64,000 nucleotides of DNA from Ascidia mentula (taxonomy: Eukaryota; Chordata; Ascidiacea; Phlebobranchia; Ascidiidae). Below the pieces are notes generated by a model. That model saw nothing but the letters and a program-made list of their open reading frames with translations, was not told the DNA's origin and ran no database searches. Every line of letters begins with the position of its first letter. Positions within the stretch are counted from its first letter, which is position 1. This document shows, one piece after another, positions 36,901 to 51,900 of this stretch. Both the position numbers and the translations under genes were made by a program. The stretch is taken from NCBI GenBank assembly GCA_947561715.1, contig OX387205.1, positions 1,307,001-1,371,000 of the forward strand. Direction: 5' to 3'.

Positions 36901-39900
36901 CACATCACAAACATATTTTATTAAACATAGCTCAGTAAACTTTGTGAAAATTTATACCAGTGTTGCGTTGTACATGGGAAGGGTTAACTGTATACTTTCT
37001 GGTTCAGAGCGATACCACATCATAATCACACATGTTGTATATTAACAGAGAGGACAGGATAGATGCAACAGTGACAGATACACTTGTCCCACAGGAACGT
37101 GTATAAGCCAGTCTTCTGTCTGTAATGGATATGCGAACTGTGTTGGCGGCGTCGACGAATCTGACAGAGTCTGTGGTAAGTTTGTTTGTGAGAAAGTAGG
37201 GAATATGATAATACAGTTTGCGTAGGAAAAGGCATTACATGTAACCTTCACACTAAACAGTTTTGCAATTGTTGGTTATTCACATGTCCCACATAACATA
37301 TACAGGTACATGCTAAAGGTGAACTTATGAAAATCGTATTTTGCTTCGTCATTTCGGTTTAAAATGAAAGCCTCCAGTGAGAATCGAACTCACGACCCCT
37401 GGTTTACAAGACCAGTGCTCTAACCCCTGAGCTATAGAGGCGTCAGGCGCCACTGGGGATCGAACCCAGGATCTCCTGTTTACTAGACAGGCGCTTTACC
37501 ACTAAGCCATGGCGCCGCGGTGATTATGAGACGTCATAAACACTACTGTTTATTCGTTACCTTACTGGTCCGCGAAGTTGTGATATTTAATGAACTTTTT
37601 CCTGTACAATTGTTGGTTTCCGCATGCCCGTATAACACATGACCTTCCACATAGTGCTATATTTCATGACCTTTCTTCACGCTTCCAGCTGATCACGTGT
37701 GTCCACCATCACGTCATCGTTGTCCAAATGGGAGGTGCATCTACATACGATATCTATGTGATAAGAAGGACGACTGTGGGGACGGTTCGGACGAACTTGG
37801 TTGCGGTAAGCAGGGTTTGTGTGGTTTTAAATGTCTGTGGGTTATTTTTTGTACTAAAACAGCCTAAGCCTGGTTCTGAGATTGTGAAATTAGATAAGGG
37901 ATCACTATTCGCAGCACTTGTATTTGTTTTACATGCGTATGCATGCTTTCGGTTGGTTTCAAAACACCTTTGTCAACAACTTCTGCAATAAATTCTAAAT
38001 CCCAAGACCTTTGTCAAAATATGTGGTTTTTACTTCAGCAAAACCATTACCTGTTGGACTTCCTTCTGAGAAAGCTGTTATAACTGCCCATGCAATTTAC
38101 CTGCTTTGTATATCTGTACTACAAGCGTAATAGTCTATTCGTATAGGAGTTTATATCAAAACTTTTCACATCACTTTAATTGGAACTTGATATTGACCTT
38201 GCAGATCCACCCACATGTGGTCCGGGTGAGTTCACATGTTTGTACGGAAGATGTCTCCCCCAGAGTCAAGTTTGTAACGGATATGACAACTGCAGGGACG
38301 GCATTGTTTCTGACGAGAAAGATTGTACCGATACAACCTGTCGACCCGACTACGTAAGCACACAGATTCTTGTAATATGACTTTGTGAATTTACCAAGGT
38401 CATTGTACATTACGTCGGGGTTAGTGACCCGTTTACTAGTTCAAATTACTCGACTATCTGAGAATACAATATAGATATTTTATTGCAACAGTTAATTGTG
38501 TTGAAACGACTAAAAACTGTAACGAGGGGCTTACTTTATAAAATAGTACAACTAAATATTGTACCAAACCTTGTTGAAGTCTTGCTGTACGACAGACTAA
38601 ACGTCGGAAGAATAAAGCACGTTAATTTTATGCCAGAAAATCAGTCTATTTTAAACTGTAATATGCCTGACAGCAATAGTAATATGACTAAATATTGTAC
38701 TTTGTGTGACAGTGAATCTGTGTCCACCACCTCCAGTTTGAAAGGCCCTGATACACTTGTGATGCTAATTAACGTTATCCAGTGTTTTACGATAAGGGAA
38801 GAGTTGACACTTTAATATTCTTCCCAGTTCCAATGCACTGCGACCAAAGTTTGTGTCTACAAACGATATTTGTGTGACGGTGATAGAGATTGTTATGATG
38901 GAAGCGACGAGTCACCTTCATTGTGCGGTAAATAATATTCTGTATAAAGCAGTAGGGACAATATTGTTTAAGTAGACTGCAGACAGGGCCACTGTTTTAG
39001 CCTATACACAGCTTAGCAACTTGTGGCGATCTTGTCAGCTTTTGCTGGGTCAAAACAATGGCCTTCTCTGCAGCTATGTTAAACAATTACGTGATTGTAG
39101 ATTTAGAAGCTTAATTTGGTTAAAATGCAACGATACTTTTTTCATAACCTCGCTCGCCTATTTGAATGAGAGCTGTGATAATACATAACTAAATTATTAA
39201 ACGTGCCGTATCAATCTGTATATGTGTACAAGCTAAATTCTCTTGATTGGCACTCTTTTGTAAAAGACTGACTTTTGCATTGTAAACAGTACACAAGCTT
39301 TCGCGATTTTCCCTCGCTTCGTCAGGTGTAAATAAACACAATGCGATACAAAAACAAGCGCAAGGCGGTCGAAGAAAAAAGGCACTGTAAACGATAAGCT
39401 GCCGTTAGTTGGCGTCGTCGTAACTACTAAACGTAGTAAAACTATGAAATTCCACATCTTCTTTATGTTTTCCGATACAGAGGATAGAGTTTGCGACGAA
39501 GATGAGTTTCAATGTGAGAGTGGGGCTTGCATTCCGAACTATTGGTATTGCGATGGTCGTTACGATTGTCTGAGCGGAAATGACGAACCGGATTTATCTT
39601 GTACACACCCGGATGTCACTTGTCCTCCAGGAGCATTCAAGTGTGACAACGGACGTTGCATCAACTCCGATTGGGTGAGGGAAAATGTGTTGTTGCAACT
39701 TAGTTTCGAATCCAGTCTAGTTACGATGGCACTCAACTTGTTGTTGGAGATTTCAAGCATAATATTCAGTCAATTCAAAAGCTGTGAACAAATATTCTGG
39801 ACATATCGTTGTAAACATTAACGTGTTTTATTTCATTCTTAAACACTTATGCCATCGTCTGTGTAATAAAACTGTGCCAGTATATTTCGACATTTTGCTG

Positions 39901-42900
39901 CGTATAACTTTGGCCTTGAAAGATTAAGAAACTGCTTTATTACATTAGAAATATTTACAGACGTATAGATCTTCAACCGACAACTGTATTTGGTCTTGGG
40001 ATGTTGGCATTAAATTTCGTAAAAATAGCTCCAGAATCAATTTATTGCAATTTTTAGGGTTGTGATTGAATTAATTTACTCCTAGACTGGTATTTTTTGG
40101 AATAAAATCATTGTTTTATTGATTAAATCCCTCCCTAGATATGCAACGGAGCAAATAACTGTGGGGATAATTCGGACGAAGATGACAGACACGATTGTGC
40201 GACTTCTACGTGCGGACCCGACAAATTTACTTGTCAAGCAGCGAAACCTGGATATTACAGGTAGGGTGTAAATTGTTAAGGGAAAGTGATAGACGTATAT
40301 ATTCGCATATGTGTGTCTGGTAACTATCGTTGAACGCATCTTATACAGACCGTCATCCTGACGATATTAAACTTTGAATATTGTTAAAATCATCAGAAGT
40401 TTGAAAACCGATTTCGCCTGCGTTCAAATAGAAACTCAAATTTTAGGAAATGTGTTTTTTCAGGTGTATTTACCTAAGCTGGGTGTGTGATGGGGATCCT
40501 GACTGTCCAGATGCAGAGGACGAACGACAACCTGAGTGCGAACCTACCAGTTGTAGTTCAAGCAAGTTCGCGTGTGATAATGGAGTTTGCATCAACAGTT
40601 TTTATCAGTAAGTTTTGATGAGGATTTTATCTGAAACGTCAAAACCTTCTCAAAATACCCCGAAGATTGACAGACGACCAGCTTCAATGACACCTTCGTG
40701 TTTTTATTAAAGAAACAATAGTTTAAAGAGCTGCAGACAGGGTGTACACGTACTGTTTCGACCTGTAAGGTCTCATCAGTGCAGCTGTTGACAGTGGTTT
40801 AATTTCGCCTATTTGCATCATCAGTCAACCTGTGGTGGTGTGTTTCGTTTACCATTGGATTCGCCAAACGTTTGAAACTGATTAGTTGATTGGTTTGGCC
40901 AATCTCACGAAAGCTCATTTTTTAAAAAAAAACAACATAGTAACCCCGTGATTTTCGAATATTTAACTGGTATACTGGCACCATTAAAAAAGCCACGTAG
41001 TCTACATAGCTGCTGCAAAATTCCCTTGGCGGACGTTCCGATTGAGAATGAATGTAGGAATAATCGAATAAATTGCAAATGAATTTTACAGCAGCTATAT
41101 TGTTCTTATTAAAATGCAATTATATTGTGGCATGAGACCTACAGTATAATTCGATTACTTGAGACAGTAATTCTTTGCAAAACGCTTAAGGTGCGACCAC
41201 ACGAATGACTGCGGGGATTGGAGCGACGAAGACTCTTGTTCATCTTACAAGTCGTGTTATTCATATGAGTTTACATGCGGTAACGGTCGATGTATATATA
41301 ACTGGTACACATGCGATGGTTGGGATGATTGCGGTGATGGAAGTGATGAAACCGATGATATTTGTGGTAAGTGGTGGCCGCAAGTCTCGAAACTTATACA
41401 AATGTGCATAAGTAATAGAGCCAGTAATATGTTTTAGTTGGGCTGCAGACAGGGCAAATGTTTCGATGGTGCTTGTCAGTGCAGCTTGGTGACTAATCCA
41501 AGTGTAAGTCTGTGTCTGGCCATTTGGTCGGCAAGATGCTGCACTGGTGAAACCTGATTGGTCGAATAAGTGGCCTTGTATTCAGCTCACTTAAAATGTA
41601 GGTGCACATTGAATGCCAATAACTAATATAAAGAGAGCGTAAGGATAGTTTTCACGGTTTGTGTCAGCCCCTATTAAGATGTTTCTCAAGGAAACAGACA
41701 CATGTTTCAAGCAATTTTGATGTAAAACATATCACGGAAATTGGACGATAACATTTTGATGCATATACGGCCATATGTTAGTTATCCAGTGTAGGAAGTA
41801 AATTGCTTTACGTCGCAGTGACTTCAAATATTTTGCCGTATTATTATGGGAATAAATCTTAACCTTCTTAAAGACTCCGGACCCCCAACCTGTCCGTCCG
41901 GTCAGTTTAAATGCAACAACGGAGACTGCATTGATTCGAGTTTGGTTTGCGATGGTGATTCGGATTGCGATGATGAAACGGATGAGATCGGATGTGGATT
42001 CAACGAATGTGCGAATCCTCAAACCAACCAGTGTGGACAACTGTGTGTTGATACTCCAACAAGTTATTACTGCGAATGTAACGATGGTATGTACTTAGTT
42101 TTGAATGTAAATTACTTTTAAAGTTCTGGTGCTGGATAAAATTAGTGCTGTAGGCATGGGAGCTATATGTTGTGTTAGTGTAACCTACGTTGCTGTCACT
42201 ACAGGGTGTATGTTAAAATAAAAATACATTATATTCGAGCTAATGTTTTATGAAAAATGTTGATAATTGGGTTTTTTTTCTACAAATTTGTAATTCTACA
42301 ACGAGACTGTGTTGGCCAAATTTGACCAAAAGTTAATTTCGCCAAAATTTAATAAAATTCTGACATAGATTTGTTTTGGACACGACATAGCTTTTCCAAC
42401 GTGACTTCTTGCGGCTTGCACAACGCATCAAAGATTCCTATTTAACCTTGTTTTAACATTATTGTTTAGTTTTTTTTTCAAATACAGTGTAAATGTGTTG
42501 GGAAGGTAACTCAATAGTTGGTATCACAAGTTGTTTTGGCATACTGCCATTGATCTGACATTCTTTAGTTAACTCGATAAGCCTTTTTTATGCTTGCCCT
42601 GATACAATATTGTAACCACCAATACGTGGACCTGGTCTATTGGACCTAATCCACTTAGCTAATCCTTCGTTAACACACAGGTTACAAATTGATGGACGAT
42701 GGTTTCGCTTGCACTGACATCAACGAATGCATGGAAACCCCGTGGGTTTGTTCACAGCTGTGTGATAACATAGAGGGTTCTTACTACTGTAAGTGTGGGA
42801 ATGGATACGTTCGAGAACCTGATGGAAAAACATGCAGGCAGAATTCCAACGTTGATCCTTATCTTGTCTTCAGTAACAGGTTGCTGCTTGTTGAATTACC

Positions 42901-45900
42901 CGATGTACTTAATGTAAAGTTAGTATTAAACACATACAAGCTCCTCTGCACCATTGTCAGTTGACAATTAAGACCAGGGTCAAGTACATTGATGTCCCAA
43001 AGAAAAAAAAATGACTGACAAAGGGACATATTTTACTATAGGTATGAAAGCAAATATTTTTTCCAACTAACTTGTGTTAATTCGAAGGTATTACATCCGC
43101 ACACTGTCAACAGACGGGAACGACTACGAACCAGTTGCCCAGGGTTTCAGTAACCTGGTAGCTATGGATTACCATTACACGTGAGTAGTGATTGGGTGTC
43201 TGTTGTACTGGCAATAAACATGGTGGATAAAACTGCTATTGACTGAAGTTTGTGCGATTGTCGGGCAAGCAATTTAGTTGGTATATTTCAATATGCTATA
43301 TATAAAATTAAAAGTAGAACAACAGACTGTGGTACAAAATGGATCGAAGCCGTTGGGTTAAAAGTTGTACAATTATTGATAAAAACTCATGAAAAAACAC
43401 TAATACCTTATTCCTTCTTGTCTGTGTAAGGGACGATTACACTCGCCTTAGCCCAAATTGCATGATGTAACACAATATTAACAACAGAAGATGTTTCAAC
43501 CACATCTGTATTCTTTGTCAGTACGAATAATATAACTGTACATTGTGCGGCGTGCAAGCTGTGATTTGGCTCTGCAACGTTTCCGCAGGGTAGATATTCA
43601 ACATAACGGAAACCAATACGTTTAGGTGCAAAATATTTATGTACAGAATGTATGTTTCAAGTGTAATATTTGCATTAATTTCATATTCATTTCCAGTGAT
43701 CAATTGCTTTATTGGACTGATCCTGGACGTGCCGAACTTGGAAGCATCAAATTCGATGGCACAGATCGAAAGGTTCTTTTCAATCGGGAAATTCCCAACG
43801 GTGAAGGTCTCGCTGTTGAATGGCTGACACGCAAATTATACTGGGTAAGTTGCTTTATTATCAATTCTGTTTCTTTGACAGACAGCAACACACTCATATA
43901 CGACACTGGTATGTTTGTCTTCGTACGTTTAAATATAATTAAATCAGATTTGTTTAAAATTATGAAAGCATAGAAGCTTTACAATATACTGTTTAAAAAG
44001 CTACGACGCGACAAACTGTAATGCTTTTTTCTGGCTGTTCAAATTAAAACTTAAAATATTTGATTGATTCTGTTGATCGATTCATCATTCTACCCCCGTA
44101 CCACAACGATTTCCCCTTGTGCATGTGTGGGGAGAATAGGAAATCCCGGGATCGAAACTCGGTAGCACGTTACCTTCGGTTGAATATAAGATACCAAGGC
44201 AAACCTGGAATCAATCCAGTTTTAATTTAAAACGAATCATGTTTATTTTGCGCAAAACACTAACCGATTTGCACTTGGAAGCGAAGGCTTGCAATCGAGT
44301 GCATGGGATATGAAGAGGCCGCCCGATCCAAGCTGATAATTTTCATTGATCTTTTTCTAAATTCCCCGGTATCTTGTTAGGTCGACGCCAACCTCGATTC
44401 CATGTTCGTGTCGGAACTTAACGGAACAAGCAAGAAGACATTGTTGAGTGGTTGTATCGACACCAACCGAACTTATTGCTTCGATTCTCCCAGAGCTGTT
44501 GCTGTTCATCCTAAGAGAGGGTAGGAAGAATGTGAATGCTGTGTGTTAACAATACTCATGTTGATATATCAAGAACTTATTTAAAAGCGATTTTATTTGT
44601 TGAAAACACTTAATTTTAGTGGCAAGCGGGTCATACATTCCCGTGGTTAATAAAAAGTTTGGTTCTTTATGTAATTATCTGCAAATAGAGATTCGTTTCA
44701 AAATATAAGATAATACGCCTGGATACAAAATACGATGTTTCATAACTATTCGATGGTTGCTTGGTAACGGAGGTACAAACCAAAGAACTACTTATCGTGC
44801 GATATCGAGATTTCCCTCAAACATTAAACACTTCACAGGTTCGTGTTCTGGACCGACTACAGCACAATCCAACCTTACATAGCAAGAGCTGGCCTTAACG
44901 GAGCCGATGCAAAAGCAATTATTACCACTGGAATCAGTTGGCCCAACGGTCTTACTATCGATTACGTCACAGAAAGAGTGTACTGGGCTGACGCACACGT
45001 TGACGTCATAGAGTAAGTTATGATGTCAAACTTATCTCATAAATCGTCAGGGTCAATTTCCCACAATATACAATGGTAAATTTTTTTGGAAAGTCTGATT
45101 AGTTCCAATATTTTCTGGTGGCATTTCTTTGGTATATTCAACATAACAAGTCTACCACAAGTGGAATGCTTGCCGGCTATTTAGCTGACAAAATATTTAA
45201 AGTCACATCATAGCTGCACTGATGAGGCCTGTTACATCAAACAGTGGCCCTGTCCGAAACTCTATGAAAAAAATAACAAATGTACATCCTTTGAAACAAT
45301 CGGTGCAGTTACAACTATTTAATTATTTGTTTGTGATATAGCAAAATTTGTCAGTTAATTACAACTACTCTTTACCAACCTTTACTGACTTTAAAAGAAG
45401 AACTGAGGCCATTGCAGAGTCCAACCAATCTGTTGGTACTTATAATTATGTTCCGTCCATCAGATATTCGGACGTGGATGGTAACAACAGGATGAGAGTT
45501 CACTTCGGTGACGTCACACCTCCACATGCGTTCGCTATAACTTTCTTTGAGAGTTTCATGTACTGGACTGACTGGAACTCGCTCGCTGTATATAAGGTGG
45601 GTATTAATCACAAACTCCGATATGATGCATAGTTTGTGGATCAATATGTGTATGGTTGTGTGGAGTGACGTAGCCGTGGAGGGCTATATATATACATATG
45701 CATTGCCCTATACTAGCACTCTTATTTGCATTTGATTTTACCAACTTTTTGCAATGCAGGCTCACGCGTTGGACGGATCCAACTATCAGATGTTGGTTAA
45801 CACCACACACCGCCCGTTTGATATCCACGTTGTCCATCCGTACAGACAGGATATGCACCGTAAGTAGGATAAACTACCGGGGCTTGTTTGTTGAAATAAT

Positions 45901-48900
45901 TCACAAGTTTGTGAGCGCTGCAAATATTGTTGTTTAAAACTCTCAAACAAAAATATGATCTATCAGGTGTTGCGTAGCTGAAGAAATTCTCTGTAATGTC
46001 AAGTTATTTATGTGGTTTAAAAACTTGAATTCTACGCTCCTGTGTAGAAATTGAAGTGGGTAAAAGTGTTCCTAAAACATGTTTGGGGGGTCCCCTTCTT
46101 TATTACTCTTAACCTCTTTGTGTGGAAGAATATTAAACTAATTTGAATCAGTTCGCACCAAGGTACCCTGGCAGGCTGTATCGCGATATGCACGATCGTT
46201 CGGTTGAATTTACATAGAAATACACCTCTTTGTGTGGTGCTCACTTCAATTTCACGTTCCTGACCGAAATGTTAAAATATGCTCAAAACATGCTTGGGGT
46301 ATTCCCCTTCCTTATTACTCTCAACCTTCTTGTGTAGTTACGAATCCGTGCAATGAAAATAACGGAGGTTGTTCTCATTTGTGTTTGTTGAGGGCGGGGG
46401 GAGATACGAACGACTGTCTCTGTCCCGATGGCTTCGTTTCCATCCATCTCGGGTTATCGTTCAGGTAAAAGCTGAGTGCGGTCGGGTTACCTTAATGTAA
46501 AGTTTTTTCATACTTGCTTGTTAAAAATTGGTAAATTTGAGGAAATATCTTAATCTGTGAAACATACATTCTACTTTGTGTACTTCCTCAAGTGGACTAA
46601 TGGATTTTTGCAGTGTTGGATTTTAAGTGTTTGCATTCGCTAACATATTAAAACCCAAACTTATATTATCTAAACACACGAAATTTCACCACACTGTTGT
46701 ACCAGATGTCTTCCGGCTTGTACGTCGTCCCAGTTTAGATGTGATTCTAGTGACGAATGCATCCCTCTGCTGTGGCAGTGTGACGGCGTGGAGGATTGCG
46801 AGGATGGAAGTGACGAACCAGACACTTGTCGTATGTTTTTACATTAATTTGTGTTTTTCCACTTTTCTGGTTTTTCTGTGAGTTTATCCGACCTCACTAC
46901 CAACCCGACATCCTTAACTTTCGTGTTCTGCTATCTTGTGCTGTTTTATACTATTGAAAGGTTGACAAATTGAAAATGTTTAATTTCGTACAAAATAATG
47001 GAACAAATCTTGGATATAACAACCGACATCCCAATAACTTACTCACATATAACAAAATCTTGACTATAACAAGCTCTTAAACAAAATTCATGGTATCGTG
47101 GAAATGTGTCTTCACGGAAAAACGCGTTTTGAATAATAAAACACAGATGTTTGTGCGATGTCTGTGCAGCTTACAGTACCATGCGTATAGTTACTGACAC
47201 GTTTTTATTATTTCAGCTCCACGTCATTGCCAGCCTGGAATGTTACAATGTCACAACTTTGAGTGTGTTCTACCCGAGTACCATTGTGACGGTGACAATG
47301 ATTGTTCGGACGGAAGTGACGAACTAAACTGTCGTAAGTTAAAGTTTTATTAAGCCTTTCCACTACGTTGCTTTCATAAGCTAGCTTAAAGCAAGTTTTA
47401 ACGCGAACGGATCGGGGTATTTTGAAAACTGGTTGAGACGTCAACTCCATATTTAGTTTGTATTAAATGTTTCATGTAATTGCAAGATCTCCCCACTGCG
47501 CAGGTCCTTGCTTGGCGATTACAGCTATCGTATCGAGATCAGGTTTACAGGCTTCACTGTCAAGGCATTTGAGCCTAGCTAGATCCGCCACTTTTTCCTG
47601 ACAAGTCGGTGCTAGATCATTTTCTTGACAGAAAAAAGTGTCTGATCCATCTAAGCTGCAATGCCTGCAAACCCAATAGTTTGTATGGACGTACGTTTGT
47701 TTCAACAGCGGAAGATTGTTTCGATTACCAGTTTAAATGTGACAACGGGAAGTGTGTGAACAACGAGAAGACATGTAACGGACTCAACGACTGCGGTGAC
47801 AACAGCGACGAAGCAGTCGAACTTTGCAAGTAAGTCAACTTAACTACAGGTAAAAACACTACCCATCGCTTATATCTCAACCCACCACTTGCAACTTGTT
47901 AAATTTTGTGCAAGTTTTTAGGGTGTTATTTGTGAATTTCGACCAACTTGTGCTTGTTTATTCTATGGTGAACACGTGATATTGGTGACAAACACTGAGA
48001 ATGTTAAATATGTTTTACTTCCTTTCATTTAACTACAAATACGAGTGAAATCCCGCTTAATTCATCCACTTGATAGTTTATAATACCCATATACCAACTT
48101 GCTGTACTCCCCTTACAGAGACCGAACCTGTCCACCACTCCACTTCCAATGTAATAACGGTTACTGCATTCCACTTAACTGGTATTGTGACGTTGACGAC
48201 GATTGTGGAGACAAATCGGATGAGCCCACAGAAACTTGTCGTAAGATTTCTATTGTTTTGACCAAATTTGTTGCAAATTCTATTCTTCATTCACTTACTG
48301 ATTGGTCATTGTTTATTTCAAGTCGTGTAAATCAACCTCGAAACAGAAACCAGTATATAATAATAATACGGAACTAGTACTGTTAACTGCAGTTTATTAT
48401 GTTTTTAGTCCAACGAACCTGCGACGCGGACCGCGAGTTTTCATGTAAAAACAGCTACCGGTAACTATTTTTTCAGAACGTATTATTATACCAAACTTGC
48501 TACTAAATCTACCATTGAAAGTGTGCGTAGTTTTATGTATTGCAGTGGCTCCCAACATTTTTGCAGTTAATGACCTCTCATGTCAAGCCTGTAGAGCACC
48601 ACCTAAACTTTAATTAAAGTTCTCATGACAAAACAAGTTGTACATTTCTTTTACTCAAATGTGGTATTGCACACCAAGTTTAAAACCCAACATTTTTTTG
48701 AATAAATCTAGAAAAATGAGAACAAAATGTGCATAAATTTTAATTGGGCGACTGCTGTCATTGCTTGTGAAACATACAATGGGAAACCCCAGGTTGATAG
48801 CCACTGATGTATTTCATTGTAAATTGTGTAAAAAAATACGCACAATACAATAAGCGTCTGTATGTTGGGTGTTCATTGGTGAAGTTGTAATTTTGTTTAA

Positions 48901-51900
48901 AATAGTACTTCACACAAGCTCCCACCATCCCGAAACAACTCCTGTAAATAATCCCCAAAAAATCTGTAACTAAGTCTTTGTTGGCCATAAAGACAACAGG
49001 AGATTCTGAAAATACAAACCAAAAAACAACCGTTTTTTTTTCACAGTTGCATTCCAGAATGGGCGGTTTGTAACGGAAATGACGATTGTTACGATAACAG
49101 CGACGAAGAGGGATGTCCTGAACGTACTTGCCATCCGTGAGTTAATCTTCACACTTTGGTTTGTGGTAAAAAGTAGGTTAACTTAATGTGCATCAACCAA
49201 ACATACAACTTTCATAACCTGTTTGTATTGTTTGCTGAAACAGGTTATGTGTTACAAAGAAAATGTTAAATAAGTTAAATAGTACACTTAATGTGCCTCT
49301 CCCAACACATGTAACAAATGACTCCATATTATTTTGCCAGGTTTTGAAGTTATTTGCGTTGTTGTCTGAAACTTTTCTATATTCTTTAAATTAATTATGG
49401 AGGTTCAGCAAATGCAGTGGAAAAACAAATTACTTTTTTTTATTCACAAACAATAAAAGTTACATTGTCGTAGAGCGTTTCACAACATGCACAGAAATTC
49501 CTTTTGCAAGATCGTTTAATATTTTTTTCAATACTTATTCAGTATTGCTTCAATTTAAGCGTTGCATTACAAACTGCTCTAATTAATTGGTGAAACAATC
49601 TGTCTACAGAACTGGTGAGTTCCGTTGCAACAACCATCAATGTATTCCATTGAGATGGAAGTGTGATGGGTGGGACGATTGCGGTGATAACTCGGATGAA
49701 TCTAATTGTCCACCTCGGTCTTGTACGGAAAGTGAATTTAAATGCCAGAACCAGAAGTAAGTTCTCGCCCAAGGGGTTTACCCGAACTGAAATTGTGTTT
49801 GTATCGAAATCGAATCTAATCGCATTAATTTTGCGTAAAAAAAACGGTTAAAAAATAAAAAGTGGCACGGAGAATTATGCTCTGTCGTAAGATCGCAGCA
49901 AGTCTATCTGGGAGGTGATCGATTTTAATTGGTCACCTTAGAATTAAGGTTGCAAGAAAACCATGTCTGTCTAACAATTCCAGCATGGTTTTATTTTACT
50001 TATAAATGATGTTGTGTGTAGAACTAGGAAGGTCGCACTGTGACATTGTGTTCTGCATAGTTGGTTTAGTTCTAATATTGTTAAAGTTACAGCTTACGTT
50101 TGTTACAGATGCATTCCCGGAACTTGGAGGTGCAACCACTACGATAATTGTGGGGATAACTCTGATGAAGTCGGTTGTTCAGCTGTACCTTGCGCTGATG
50201 GTAAGATAGTTTGTTTTTTCCACTACCCAGGATATCCTGGTCTCGAATCTCGATCAAGTTTTTCTTCTTGGTATATGGGTCAGGCGCTTACTGATGTTTT
50301 TTTTATGGAAATTATGATTGTAGGAATGTTCGAATGTGCATCCGGTCATTGTGTGTCAACAAACGTTGTTTGTGACGGAGGAAGGGATTGTTTGGATGCG
50401 AGTGATGAGGCGGATTGTCCGACCAGATTTCCCGGGGGTGGTTACTGCCCCCCTACACTATTTGAATGCGCCAACCACGTCTGCGTCAGCAAACAGTAAG
50501 ATTATATCATATACTGTTTATATTGTGTAGCTCGAAGGGGTAAAATTTCACCAACGAGGGGGCGGTTACTATTCAAATTCATTGTGACTTAATAATGGCG
50601 ATTTTTTCATCGCTCCATTCTATTCTGGATCCGTCCCTAGTGCAACATTTTCCAATGAATGCAGTCCTCGCCGTTAAAACCAAAAAGTTCTTGAAAAGTC
50701 TGGATAATTAATAAAAATATTTAATATTTCGACTTCTAACGAAGGGAAAGCAGTATTATGTTCCTAAATCGCCTGAGATGTAAATTTAGCAGAAGAAGTA
50801 TAAATTTTTCCCGTCAAGTTCTACCGACATCGTTATAATATATTTAAACTTTTACTTCGTTTAGTCTTCAGTGTGATGGAATTGATGATTGTGGTGATCA
50901 GAGTGACGAAACTCCTGGTGTCTGTGGTAAGTCTTGTTTTCTATCAGTTTTTGGAAATGAAACCTTTAGGCCCAACAATTTACCCCATATAGCTGCTGTA
51001 AAATTCATTAGCGCGGGTTTCAATTGCTTCCACAGTTATTATCAATAACAAACCGTGAGTTACGTAGTTCTATTTTTTTACAGTTTTTAGAAACCCATTT
51101 TGAATGTTTTTTTATTTAAAATGTGTGCAGTGATTTTTTTCACATTTAGTTCGTCTGTTTTTAAATCAACCCCGAGTACGTTTTAATTATCGTGTACAGA
51201 AATTAATCCTTGCGTTTATTACGTCAGAATCGATCAGTTGTGACGAGCCAGATTACTTCCGGTGTTGGAACTCTCGAATTTGCATCTACTATCTTAAAAA
51301 GTGCGACAGAATTGACGATTGTACGCGTCCTGGAGGTCCCGTGGACGGAAGTGACGAAGACATCACCATGTGTTACACAACCACACCCGGCTACCAGTGC
51401 AGGTGGAATTAACATTTAAAATAGATGCTGTAAATGCTTAGTACAAATGATAATATGCCTTTTTTCGTCGTTAAACAAGTTTAGTAAATTTCAAAACGAC
51501 AGTCTCACAATTTTGTTAACACTAATTAGCTCCATTGTATGTAATTTAAAAAAGTCGTACGATACTGTGAAGTTGAAATTATTTTCATGTTTAAAGTGCG
51601 GATAGCTTCAAATGCTTGAATGGGAAGTGCATCCCGAACGATCAAGTTTGTGATGATTTTGACAACTGTGGTGACCGAAGTGATGAAGACGGTTGTGGTA
51701 AGTTGCATCCATTCATTTCGTCCCATATTTCCTCTAAGATTTGTTGTTTTTAGTTGAATTTGTTGGCATTTATTAAGTGATTGTCTAGTGCAGATTTCCA
51801 TACTAACTAGTAAAATTAAGCAGCAAGTTTGTATCAGTCTCTTGTGACTTGACTGCTGTTTCCTCGTGCCTTTACACTTACCGACACAGAAACAGATTTG

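Larger units (their letters stand above)
36345..37600. repeat. Local duplication carrying tRNA-Thr pairs C and D
   Basis: About 36345-36610 and 37312-37587 match across the tRNA pair and both flanks: ggtgaact, then the cgt.. ttcggttt-like run before, and cactactgttt, ccttactggtccgc and gttgtgat after. Pair B (34775-34954) shares only the left flank, including cgtattttgcttcgt with D. Confidence 0.8.

Noticed and set aside
38483..38815. 110-residue open frame in intron 55.
   Set aside because: No domain, no start context, lies between two well-supported LA exons.
42880..42963. Extension of exon 62 (continuing frame after FSNR).
   Set aside because: The donor at 42880 joins FSNR to [10 protein letters not shown], the expected first propeller strand; the extension lacks family features.
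51199..51227. Alternative acceptor for exon 80 at 51198.
   Set aside because: It reads into a stop codon before the LA repeat.
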